Shown piece after piece: positions 54,460 to 64,000 of a DNA stretch of 64,000 bases. The DNA comes from Schistosoma haematobium (Eukaryota > Platyhelminthes > Trematoda > Strigeidida > Schistosomatidae). The notes beneath the pieces were generated by a model. The model ran no database searches. It was not told the origin of the DNA and saw only the letters and a list, made by a program, of their open reading frames with translations. The stretch lies in the NCBI RefSeq assembly GCF_000699445.3, contig NC_067195.1, positions 82,020,569 through 82,084,568 of the forward strand. Reading direction: 5' to 3'. Position numbers and translations under genes: made by a program. The first letter of the stretch is position 1, and the number at the start of each line of letters is the position of its first letter.

Positions 54460-55095
54460 TAATTAGTTGTCGACTAAATAATAAATATTTATCTCTAGGT
54501 GTGGTTGATATTGACTGTAGAAATATGAACCATTGTAATATTCAAGGTCGTTTTTCAAGGCTATTTTTTACTTCACATGCATTGTGTTTTCTTTTTTGTT
54601 CACTTCATTAAAGTATAGAGTAAAACTAATTTACATTAACATATGGTATTTTAATATCTTGGAAAAAAATAATTTCTTATTCCAAGTGAATGATGTCAGT
54701 TAGTTGTTAAATACTAATATCTCTATATACTCAGTAGAAGTTTCATGCCATTTCATTATATTATAATAGTAATAATAGTTATAATGGTAAAGATAATAAT
54801 TATGCTACTGGAAAGAACTTGTGATTATAACAATTGTATGGGAATTTTTCTGTAGTTTAGCATATATTTAAGTATATTAATAAAGGAAAAACATACCATT
54901 TTGATCAAACAAACTACTTATATAGTGTCTTAACGAAAATGTGTAGCCAAAGCATAAAAATTCATGGATTTGAATATTGTGTTAACTTGAGATGTTTAAC
55001 AATGTTTTGCAGAAAATCATTAAACTAGGTAAAAATAACTCTTTACTTGTTATGTATGTATTAAATAGACATTTGGGAAAATTACTCAACAAACA
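54460..55095. other. AT-rich DNA, nothing recognised
   Basis: No supported feature. Confidence 0.45.
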
Positions 55096-55099
55096 GTAT

Positions 55100-55365
55100 T
55101 GTTAAATATACCTTAGATCAACTCATGAATTAAACTATGAGAATACTACAATCTCTACAAATCTCCATCCTGATAATAATCATCATGTGCTCACTAATGA
55201 CTGGCTTCAAGATGGATTAACTGGAGTTCTAGTAAGAAGCCATGACGAGTGGAGTTCAACCGTTTCGGTTGTGAGACGGTTTCCCACTTCAGACAATAGA
55301 TGAAGGCTTGAGCAAGATCATTGATTGGTTGAAGTTGGACATTAATACTGTCTCCACAAATACCC
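55100..55365 (+). repeat. HH-SINE tail-to-head junction, truncated
   Basis: Tail AACTCATGAATTAAACTATG and CAATCTCTACAAATCTCCAT lead straight into head TCATGTGCTCACTAATGACT, up to TTGAAGTTGGACATTAATAC. There it stops and a tail-leader-like piece TCTCCACAAATACCCATTCT follows, so tRNA-like part and ribozyme are deleted. Confidence 0.75.
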
Positions 55366-55633
55366 ATTCTGATAATTTGATATACTGAATGAATGATTTC
55401 GATAATTTTAAATAATTAAACGAAAACAGAAACAACTAGTTATGATAAAGAAAGAAAACCAATTTACATTTGTTCAAAAGAACTGGGAAATTTTCCATGG
55501 GATATATAAGCAACGAACTATACATTCCATTATGCGGAAAATAAAAAACCAGACACAATGACCCTTTGGTAATAAATGATTTACGTTCATAATCAAAGAA
55601 ATCAAGTATCTGTGTTTGTAGTAAATATTTCTT

Positions 55634-55995
55634 AGTGGTTGAATTCATGAGTCGATCCAAGCTAGACAACTATTGGAAACTTATAAGTGCTGTACAACCG
55701 TTTGGTCTTAGTATGGGACTCCTGAATAGTTTTCACTTAATATCCCTCACAGTGGACTCGAGCTCAGAGCATCCGGTCTCATATACCAACACCTAATCTC
55801 TAGATCACTGAGCTGTCCAGTATCCAACGGTGTCAATGTCTAACTTCAACCAATCCACGGTATTGCGCGACCATCCTTCATTGTCTTTGGTGGTTAATGT
55901 CCTTACACCTGACACTATTGAACTGAACTGGTCACGACTTCTCACTAGAACTCAGGTAATTATCTCTCGAAGCTGGTCAGTAGTAAGTATATAAT
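55634..55995 (-). repeat. HH-SINE near full length, left arm, ribozyme dead
   Basis: Tail to head on the minus strand. The ribozyme has TTCAGGA for CTGAGGA and GACCAAAC for GACGAAAC. The B-box is weak (CTCGAGCTCAGAGC complement). Confidence 0.78.
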
Positions 55996-56135
55996 ATTTG
56001 TCAGTATCTTGAGCGTGAGGCCGAAAGTCCTAGGTTCCAGTCACGTTCCCAAGTTTTCAATAGTGGTCTAACATTGATTAATTCATGATCCCAATTGAAA
56101 CTCAGCAATCTCTACATTCCTATACCGACTATGAT
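55996..56135 (+). repeat. HH-SINE tRNA-like fragment and tail, right arm
   Basis: GAGCGTGAGGCCGAAAGTCC, B-box zone TAGGTTCCAGTC, then a jump over the ribozyme to the tail (AAGTTTTCAATAGTGGTCTA, CAATCTCTACATTCCTATAC). Confidence 0.72.
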
Positions 56136-56704
56136 TCATTATCAGAAATCTCTTTTTACACAGCCTTATGCATATAAATAGATAGACAGATACAGTCAAA
56201 TTTATTATTATTGGTCAGTTTAAATAACAAAAACGTAGATATTTGTGTTGCCGATATGTTTACAATGAAGTTTGATCATAGCATTAAAGATGGTGACATC
56301 AGCTGTTATTATTATTATTGTTATTATTATTATTATTACACATAATAAATAGATAGGAAGAAATAACAAAAAGCAATCGTTAATCGTTTAACATTAAAAT
56401 TATTTTTAGGCAAATCAACGTAGCCAAATTTTATCTTTGCATAGATTTTTTTCGGATGAATAGCCCTTATTGGCTCGTATTCTCTTGTTTATGTCATCCT
56501 GACAAAATTTCACCCACTTTCAATTTTCAGAAATAACATTTCACTGGAAAGTGATTTAATAACACGATGTGACGATTATGAATAGAGGTTGTTATCTAAA
56601 GAAGGCTGGTTGTTGGCTTTTCTGAGATAATGGGAAAAAATTTACAATTCAAGTGGTAGAGTTGTCTTATTTGAGTTGGATAGTTAGGATTACATACAGC
56701 TTAA

Positions 56705-57095
56705 CTTTCATGTGTTCACTAGCCACCAGCTTCAAGGTCCAATCCCTGGAGTTCTAGTGAGAATCCATGATCAGTGGAGTTCAACCGTGTCGGGTGTGAG
56801 GCAGTTACTCCCCGAAGATAATCAAAGATGGTAGCATACTATCATGGAATGATTAAAATTAGGCTCTTAAATCACTGGATTCCGGCATGATAATTTACGG
56901 GTTAACCGTTAGCACACAAGACCAAAGGTCTTGAGCTCAATTACCATTTTCAGGATTGTGGATACAAACTTCCGAGTAGTTCTATACTGGGATTAAATAG
57001 CTGTCTAGTGCTTCTAAGTTCACACTGATGGTCTAACTTTGATCAGTTTATGATTTCAGTGAAATTCAATAAAGTCTACAACCCCATACTGTCAA
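56705..57095 (+). repeat. HH-SINE full-length but old
   Basis: It is complete from head (CATGTGTTCACTAGCCACCA) to tail (AAGTCTACAACCCCATACTG). The ribozyme is inactive: CCGAGTAGTTC for the core and GATTAAAT for GACGAAAC. Confidence 0.78.
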
Positions 57096-57099
57096 ACAT

Positions 57100-58200
57100 T
57101 AAAATGTTTTATCAGGATTAGAAGTTACCTAATTTTGTTATGTTTTACCTAACAGTAATATGCCATAAATTCAAATAACATTAAATCAATAGTAGTTTAA
57201 ATTCATTATTGATAACAGCCTTCTGAGTGACAAATAATTCTTCATGTCCCTACAAAATTTATCACTAGGGGTATAGAAAAATAAATCACAGTCGTTTTAA
57301 TATCGGTCAACAAACCGCGTACACAGATTTCTTTTAATAAATATTTTCTAAAGGAAAAAAACGAGTATTGTGAAATGTTCAGCCATGAGAGTTGATAAAG
57401 CCGTTTCAGGAACCTGATTAGCACATTTGGATAATGTTTACTTACTTTAGCGGTACATATACTGGGATTCATTATAGATTTTCAGTAGGGAACCATTTGA
57501 TATTTAAACCCCAATGTACGGTTAGTTGGACTTATGTTTGCAAGTATGTGTTTTATACATACATGTCAGAAATACACAACTCCAAGATTTTTGCACTCTT
57601 GGCAAGCATATAAGTATAACTGCCATGATTAAGAGGATAAAATGATATCCACTCGCTTGATTTGTTATCACATCATCTGTTTATTTTAACAATTAAACGT
57701 TAAGTACATACGTAAAATACACAAGTCAGGGACTTCATAGTATATATATATGATCATAGATCCACCCAGTGTATCCGGAGCGAGTATATATTTTTAATCC
57801 TTTTTCTTGATACAATTAGTAGATTAGACTGGTCACCACTGAGCCATTCATGTTGGTTCATAAGATGACTTCAACTATTACCCCGAACACTATGAGTAGG
57901 TGAAAGTTGAATTTTATACCCTAAAGTATTATATATCATATAATCTTCCATATACACAATGAGAAAAATAGTTTGTACATGTAATTTTGTATGAAATATG
58001 CAGTAAATAAGTTTTATAAACAGATCAAATTTAATTCATATTTTGAAATATGACAAACAAACAAAAAAAAAGAGAAAATTTCAGGTCATGACGTAATCAA
58101 TCAAAAGACCAATATATTCAAATTATTTATTTATTAAAATGACCGCGTATATGAAATATTTTGATGGATACAAAATTAAACAATTAAGATATTTATATCA
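57100..58200. other. AT-rich DNA, nothing recognised
   Basis: No supported feature. Confidence 0.45.
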
Positions 58201-58204
58201 GATG

Positions 58205-58525
58205 GGTTTTTTGGAGATTGTAGTAATTTCAATGGTTAAGATCATGAGTCAATTGAAGCCAGACCACCATGGAAAACCTGGAAGCACTGGATGACCGTTT
58301 CGTCCTATTGTGAGGCTCCTCAGCTGTGTGCATCCACGACCTCACCTCCTGTGAGATTCGAACCCAGGACCTACTGGTTCCGCGCATGAGCACTTAACCA
58401 CTAGACCACTGAGCCGGCATCCAACGGTGTTAATGTCTAACTTCAACTAATCCACGAAATTGAGCGACAAATCCACCATTGTCTTCAGCGAGTTACTGTC
58501 TCACAACAGACCTGATTAAGATATT
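58205..58525 (-). repeat. HH-SINE with tail leader, ribozyme core kept, stems weakened
   Basis: B-box GAGATTCGAACCCAGGACC complement and box A zone CCACTGAGCCGGCATCC are perfect. Ribozyme: core CTGAGGA and GAAAC intact, but stem II (GCCTC...AGGAC) and stem III (ACGGTCAT) each have a mismatch and stem I is weakened (ACACAG). Confidence 0.87.
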
Positions 58526-58644
58526 TCACTAAGCAATATTCGATTTTTTTTCCTTAGTTTTATGAGGGAAAAAAATCTATTTTTTTATTCGAGAAATGAA
58601 ATAAATATTTTTTTCCAAAAAAATCTTTAATAAAAGAATTAAAT

Positions 58645-58931
58645 GGTGAGACTATAATTTATGGACAACTTTTGAGTGGTACTAAACTGACCTTGAGAGT
58701 GTTCACTTAGTAACCAGGACCAAATAAGGGTTATGAACTTTTGTGAGGAGTTATAATTATAATTTATAGTAGGTGATTAAGATTAGGAATTAGATTTCGA
58801 GTTTCCACCACGAACTGACATCATTTATAATGCCAAAACTATATTTATCCAAAAAGATGAGTAAATTTCGCGCAAAACATCCGAGACCTGTTATCTTATA
58901 CCTGATTGGTCCGTCCGTAAATTATAGTCTT
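58645..58931. mobile_element. Family G MITE, copy 3
   Basis: It runs from GGTGAGACTATAATTTATGG to GTCCGTAAATTATAGTCT, with TTGAGAGTGTTCACTTAGTA and GAGTAAATTTCGCGC inside. It is 287 bp, the same length as copy 1. Confidence 0.85.
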
Positions 58932-59124
58932 GCTTACAAATGTACTTTTTATGTATATTTCAAAATATCTCATTCATGAATCCATGAAGTAATTTACATA
59001 TTGACTAATACTTTTTTTATTAAAAACAAACAAACATGCAAACTTGGAAAATAAAAATTATTTCATGAGCTCAGTGTGAATTTAAAAGGATTTTTGTAGA
59101 ATTTAATTAAATCTGAAGATTTTG

Positions 59125-59365
59125 CTTCATCACAGATTGATCTCATTCGAAGTAAAACTGAAAATCAGAGGGTATCGGATATCTGTTTCATTCTAATATG
59201 GAATGATTCGGCAGTGCTCATCCACTAGTCCACTAAAGATCGATTCAATGACTTTTAGGTTTCACAGCGAACTCTTAACCATTAAAATTACTATGTAGGT
59301 GATTTATGATGCAATTCCACCTGTAAACAATTCACAATATGACACATCGATCATCCAATGTCATT
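59125..59365 (-). repeat. Degraded HH-SINE
   Basis: ATCTGTTTCATTCTAATATG, GGCAGTGCTCATCCACTAG and CGAACTCTTAACCATTA keep order. The ribozyme and B-box are lost. Confidence 0.6.
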
Positions 59366-59920
59366 GATGTATTTATTGTTAAGTAGATAGTTTTGTAGAA
59401 ACGTTTTCATGATGTACAAGAAAACATTATTTTCTATTATTAATTAAAACCAATCGAAAATTTATTGAAAATGAAGAAACAGTGGAATAGCCAGTTGATT
59501 TATGCTTAAGACTTCATACCACCGTTCACTGATAATTTAAAACAAGGCATCAAACTTCAACTTGTTTCTTTCTGAGTGCGACTTGAATGATCCTGTTTGT
59601 AATACTGTGTTTTTGGTTATTTCATAAGGTTCCAAATTATTTTTTTTAAAAGCGGTGGAATGACAGCTTATAAGAACGTACAGTTCATGAGAAGTCGTTT
59701 TACTGTTTTAATATCATAGGGATCTTTTAGGCCTTCAAAGCCAATATTTACAACAATAAATGTGGTGTCATTTTGATAAATATCAATCCTTATGGGTTAA
59801 TTTCCGGCAAAACCTTTGCATAAATACAGAAAGCTCGATTGACCTTTGGTAACTTGTACCAGTTTACTAACTAGAAACAGTTTTCTCTGTTCTACTTAAT
59901 AGGTGTTAAACATGGATACT
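59366..59920. other. AT-rich DNA, nothing recognised
   Basis: No supported feature. Confidence 0.45.
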
Positions 59921-59924
59921 AAGA

Positions 59925-60365
59925 AAAGATTATATTCGTAGATCACTATTATTCGATTACGAGTGTCTTCCAAACATCAGACGTGCATTTTTGGGCCAAC
60001 AAATGAGCGATTCTAAGGTACTAGGTAAAGATGGTAAACTAACTAAGGAAGCAGTGAATATTTGTCAATTGAGATGGTTGGGACATATATTATACATGAC
60101 CGGCCATCAACTACCTCGATATGCCATGTTTGCTGGTATAGGATTGAGCTATAAGAAAGTCAGAGCTGATCAAACTAAGACATGACTGAAGTCTATTATG
60201 TTACTGATGAGTGAACTAATCCATGTAGTTAGGTGTAGACTACCTGGTTAGGGTCAACATATTTATCATGGTCAATGGTTAGAGACTTTGAGTGACATGG
60301 TTAATAATCGTTAGCAATGGTCCAGGTGTATTCACTTTTTGTTTTCTATTAGAACCTTAATCAGG
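59925..60365 (+). pseudogene. LINE family 2, C-terminal remnant and 3' end
   Basis: Frame 59991-60185 reads SDSKVLGKDGKLTKEAVNIC, QLRWLGHILYMTGHQLPRYA and MFAGIGLSYKKVRADQ. This aligns with RVLGNDGKSVDEVVNLHRL, NWLGHVLRIPEHRLSRR in the 35.3 kb copy. After the stop the same frame continues with further stops (VRCRLPG, WLETLSDMVNNR). No RT motif is left. Confidence 0.8.
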
Positions 60366-60564
60366 AAATCTCCTAATACCTTGGTTTTTCCCCTTGCAAT
60401 ACCTAATCTTTTTCTCCCTTACTAATACCGTTGCTACTTCTACTAAGAACTCCAAGATTTATCTTGAAATACTTGTACTAATGTGGTATGGAAACTTGAA
60501 CCAATGTATATATGTGTTAAATGTTACACTAAATATGACTGATTAACTGACTCAATGGTATTGT

Positions 60565-60845
60565 AGTGAGTGCGACTGATGTCGATAGATATAAGTAGTA
60601 TGTAACATCAGTTGAAAGTGAGATGCTTGGTAACAGATATTTGAGAAGATTAAATAGAAGAGAACGAGAACATAAAATGAATAATATGGAAACGAAGGAA
60701 CAATAAAGTCTTAGACAATTGATGGATATTTTGCAAATGAAGTGTTTACTTTATAGTTCTCAGCTTTTACTACGATATTTTATAATGTATCAAAATACAT
60801 TTGGTTGTTAGCGTTTATGTTCTCGTTCACTGAAGCATAAACATT
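60565..60845 (+). repeat. Family D repeat
   Basis: TTGTAGTGAGTGCGACTGAT, GATATAAGTAGTATG, AAGGAACAATAAAGTC, TTTTGCAAATGAAGTGTTTA and GTTCTCGTTCACTGAAGC are family landmarks. This subfamily has GTCGA(T/C)AGATA near the start, shared with the two copies that follow. Confidence 0.78.
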
Positions 60846-60879
60846 CACCTAGTTTCAATAATCCGAAAGCATTTCTTTA

Positions 60880-61715
60880 TGAAAAGTTAATTTATTTGAG
60901 AATATAATTACTTACATTATATGACATGGGTTCGAATCCCGATTTGAAAGTACCAATTCCATCTATAAAAAAATATTATTTAATTGAAGGAAATTTATCA
61001 CAACTTCATTTTACATTTGTTCATCTTTGAAAAATAAATTTAGAAAATATTATTTCTAATAATAACAACATTATACAGCGTTTTCTACACCAATTATGAC
61101 CCTAAAATGTACTTTCACCTTAATCATTTTTTTGTATGTGATTAATATTCTTTTCAAAGTTATTATCATTAGCCTCATTCTCTTTTTCTCCCTATTTATT
61201 TCGACCTTCATTATATTGGCTTTCTTCTTTATTTTTTTCTTCTTCGAATTCCTTTATCTCTTGGATTGCTTTTTATTTATTAACTGTTTCTTTTTTTTAT
61301 AAACAACCTTTCGCCCCCCTCCCTCTTTATTTTTTTGCTCCTCTGTCTTCTTTTTACGTTTTTTTCCCCTAGTTTTATACATTATCCCATTCATTACACT
61401 TCATCTATGACCTTTCTTTTAAACAAAAATTTAATGATTATCAAATCAATTCTAGTCAGCTTTTGTTGTTTGCTTGTTTGTTTGTTCTCAATTTCAAGGT
61501 CTATCTAATCGATTATTCTGTTTTTCTATTAGTTATTCTTCGGTTATAAATAATTAATTAATGAATAGAAATCCATAATTTAGATTCATTTTTATTATGG
61601 AAATTATTTCAATCTATAGAAAGTGCTTGTCATGGATTGATCTCATATCACAAGTTACCTTTGGGGATGAACTGCTGTAAGTCTGAGTTTATATATGTAT
61701 GGAGTGAGATACTTT
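60880..61715. other. Pyrimidine-rich, AT-rich DNA
   Basis: Strong T/C bias on the + strand from 61100 to 61400 gives hydrophobic open frames that look like membrane proteins but are composition artefacts. No gene is recognised. Confidence 0.5.
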
Positions 61716-61721
61716 TTACTA

Positions 61722-61972
61722 AAAGCAATGTATTTCGATATATTACAAAATATCTTGGTAACATCTGAGAACCATACAGTAAACAATTCATTAGCAAAAT
61801 ATCTAACAATTGTTTCAAACTTTATTGTTCCTTCGTTTCTATATCAAACACTCTTTGTTCTCGTTCTCTTCTCTTCAATTCCCTTAACTTTCTGTCTTTA
61901 GGCATTTCACTTGACAATACATAGTACTTATATCTGTCGACATCAGTAGCACATCTCACAGTATTAGTAACT
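61722..61972 (-). repeat. Family D repeat
   Basis: AGCAAAATATCTAACAATTG, CTTTATTGTTCCTTCGTTTC, TTCTCTTCTCTTCAATTCCC and TATCTGTCGACATCAGTAGC are family landmarks in minus orientation. The right end is truncated. Confidence 0.78.
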
Positions 61973-62234
61973 TTAAGCTCCTGTAAGATATTTTGCAAAT
62001 ATTAATAAAAACTGGCCTTAAACTAAGGAACTTTAAACAAAAATTTCCGTCAGTATTATACATTTCCTAAACACGTCTTAATAATAGTATAATATAAACA
62101 TATCTACTTAAAGTGATTACAACTTAATGGTAATATCAAGGCGATTCACACAGGATGAATATATATAAATACTAATGGGCGAGTCCAGACAACCAATATA
62201 TATGAATATATGCATAATATTGTAGTAAACGAAA

Positions 62235-62512
62235 ACACAAACGGGGACAACTAAACGTATATGAGTATAAAATTACAGTATCTCTTCATAAAATCTGATA
62301 AACATATAGTAGACACTTCATTTGCAAAATATCCATCAATTGTCTCAAACTTTATTGTTTCTTTGTTTCCATTTTAATCACTTTGTGTTCTCGTTCTCTT
62401 CTCTTCAATCTTTTCAACCTTCTGTTGCCAGATATTTCAATTTCGATTGGTGATACATACTACTCATATCTGTCGACATCAGTAGCACACACCACAATAT
62501 TACCATATATGA
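62235..62512 (-). repeat. Family D repeat, full length
   Basis: TTTGCAAAATATCCATCAAT, CTTTATTGTTTCTTTGTTTC, CTTCTGTTGCCAGATATTTC and TCTGTCGACATCAGTAGCAC in minus orientation. It is the closest relative of the 61.7 kb copy, 260 bases away in the same orientation. Confidence 0.8.
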
Positions 62513-62514
62513 GT

Positions 62515-63860
62515 TCAATTAAATAACAAAACTCATTTTAAACTATTTAATTTTCAAATTGATGTAGACCAATTCTGATTACCAATTTAAATTATTCTTC
62601 AACATTTTTTTTTTCAAAACTTTTTCTTTATCTAATCTTATAAAGTTAATTTTATAAGATGATACTGAATGATCCAAGATGGGATATGTAGTTGACCGGT
62701 GTTATTATTGAACGAAGGATGTCTTCTATTCACATATTTAAATATGCCTAGCTAGATATTGCAACATTCAAAAGAGAAATTAAAAAAAACGACAAATGAT
62801 TTTAGTTATAAGTTTTAAACAGGAAATTAAACAAAAGTCAATAAACGGGAGAAAACTAATTTGAGTAGCTGATTTGTTCCACATTTTATTGGATTGTAAA
62901 GATAGTGTAACTTATTCCATTTGTAAAATTTACTTAGGTGAAATGTTTTATTTTTAATTATTAAAAGTAAACATAATAAACTGATCAATCATTGAATATT
63001 GATTAATGTTGATGAGTTTGTGGTGGGTGGTAATTCAATATAATCCTTAAACTTCGTATACTGTTCGTTCTGATAACCGTCACTAGATAACGTCCCAAGG
63101 GTGTATTGATCAGAAGGTGAATACAAAGTGTTGATCACGTTTATTATTGCATCATGCACAGATAATCAAAATTACAGGCACACTAAGTATGAAAGAGTAA
63201 TGCTGAAAAGCAAGCGGGTGAGTGAGAGTGCGAGTCAAATGAGCGAGTCGGAGAGTCAATGTACAGGATTAAAATGTACATATATATACGTAGTGAATCA
63301 TCGAATCAATTAAGCGACTAATAGTAAGGCTAGCAGAATGAATATATACGTTAGACAGTAAACAATGCTCAAGCATACATATTCATACAAGTACAACAAT
63401 GACAGCTACAGTAGTATAAATAAGTTGCTATTGTACCCATGACTCTGTCCGTTAAATAAGTTAACAAAAAGGCTTAACCAAATTAAATGTGAACAAACTC
63501 AATTGCACGCGAGCTGCTATAAGTTTTACGCCAGCATGTTCTACCAATAAGTTTTACATTTTATCAATTTATCTAACTGACTAGATTTATGAAGGTGTTG
63601 TGATGTATTCATGTATTTAAGATGTGCCATAGTTTGTCTTCTCGTCTAATCCATATTTTTACATGAGTGACACTAGTAGTAAAAATTATTTTAATCAATA
63701 AGGGAATTTCTATTGATGACTTTTTAAAAACTTTGAGCACAACGAGATAATATCAATTATAAATGGGTTGCCAATATAGTATACTGTCAGTGAGTGAGTC
63801 CATTTGAATTTTACTTATAAAACTCACTTTTTTTAACAGTATCACGTACGTACCTCAAAT
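62515..63860. other. AT-rich DNA, with a less AT-rich block 63130-63560
   Basis: The block around 63200-63270 (GTGAGTGAGAGTGCGAGTC) is compositionally distinct and lacks coding signature. An LTR fragment is possible, but nothing proves it. Confidence 0.3.
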
Positions 63861-63867
63861 TACGAAA

Positions 63868-64000
63868 TGATTTTAACTAGAGTGCCATCGAAAACCAGAA
63901 ATCATAAGACAGCTATTTCTTCCTAGTATAGGACTCCTCAATAATACACACACTACACCAACACCACCGCAGATCGTGCCAAGTATTTTCGGTCTCCAGC
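63868..64000 (-). repeat. HH-SINE, cut by the window end
   Basis: TTTAACTAGAGTGCCATCGA, TTCTTCCTAGTATAGGACTC and CTCAATAATACACAC follow the tail and ribozyme order on the minus strand. The ribozyme is degraded (TTGAGGA, GGAAGAAA). Confidence 0.6.

Noticed and set aside
61096..61302. Open frame resembling a multi-pass membrane protein
   Set aside because: It is produced by a T/C-rich tract; no motif, splice signal or family match.
1..64000. CRISPR array or prokaryotic operon
   Set aside because: No regularly spaced direct repeats with unique spacers; introns, SINEs and LINEs show a eukaryotic genome.

Overview
The window looks like AT-rich intergenic and intronic DNA from a schistosome blood fluke (Platyhelminthes, genus Schistosoma). 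The main evidence is several copies of an Sm-alpha-like repeat, in which a tRNA-like pol III promoter is followed by a hammerhead ribozyme, together with flatworm-type RTE and Penelope-like retroelement debris. The exact species cannot be settled by reading alone. Only one host gene is supported: the last exon of an innexin (gap-junction protein) at 8092-8500 on the + strand.

Layout. From 1 to 8000 there are SINE copies, a Penelope-like remnant and an Sm-alpha inverted pair; this stretch may be intron of the innexin gene. The innexin exon ends at 8500 and is followed by about 4.4 kb (8501-12960) with many microsatellites but no recognisable interspersed repeat. From 12960 to the end the sequence is a mosaic of old and younger mobile elements: (a) about 40 pieces of a roughly 380-410 bp tRNA-like SINE that carries its own hammerhead ribozyme, called HH-SINE here; (b) Sm-alpha-like copies; (c) a third tRNA-like family (F) with a hammerhead-like core; (d) 5'-truncated RTE LINE copies, including one open 545-codon reverse transcriptase at 46910-48547; (e) a second LINE family at 35.3 and 59.9 kb; (f) four Penelope-like (PLE) endonuclease remnants, three of them associated with inverted LTR-like repeats; (g) a roughly 285 bp MITE with terminal inverted repeats (family G, three copies); (h) an unclassified 280-300 bp repeat (family D, seven copies); (i) an unclassified repeat with an (AAT)n tail (family E, two copies); (j) small inverted-repeat elements (family H).

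The most interesting signal is the set of self-cleaving-ribozyme SINEs. At least three hammerheads look intact by eye: one Sm-alpha-like and two HH-SINE. Many others carry identifiable core mutations. Members of all three tRNA-like families recur as inverted pairs with a fixed polarity: a minus-strand copy on the left and a plus-strand copy on the right, so that tRNA-like heads face each other and ribozyme tails point outward. HH-SINE also shows tail-to-head junctions, as expected if multimeric or circular RNA were the template. No tRNA, rRNA or CRISPR gene was found; the pol III-like boxes seen all belong to repeats. Element boundaries are estimated by eye and are typically good to within 5-20 bases.
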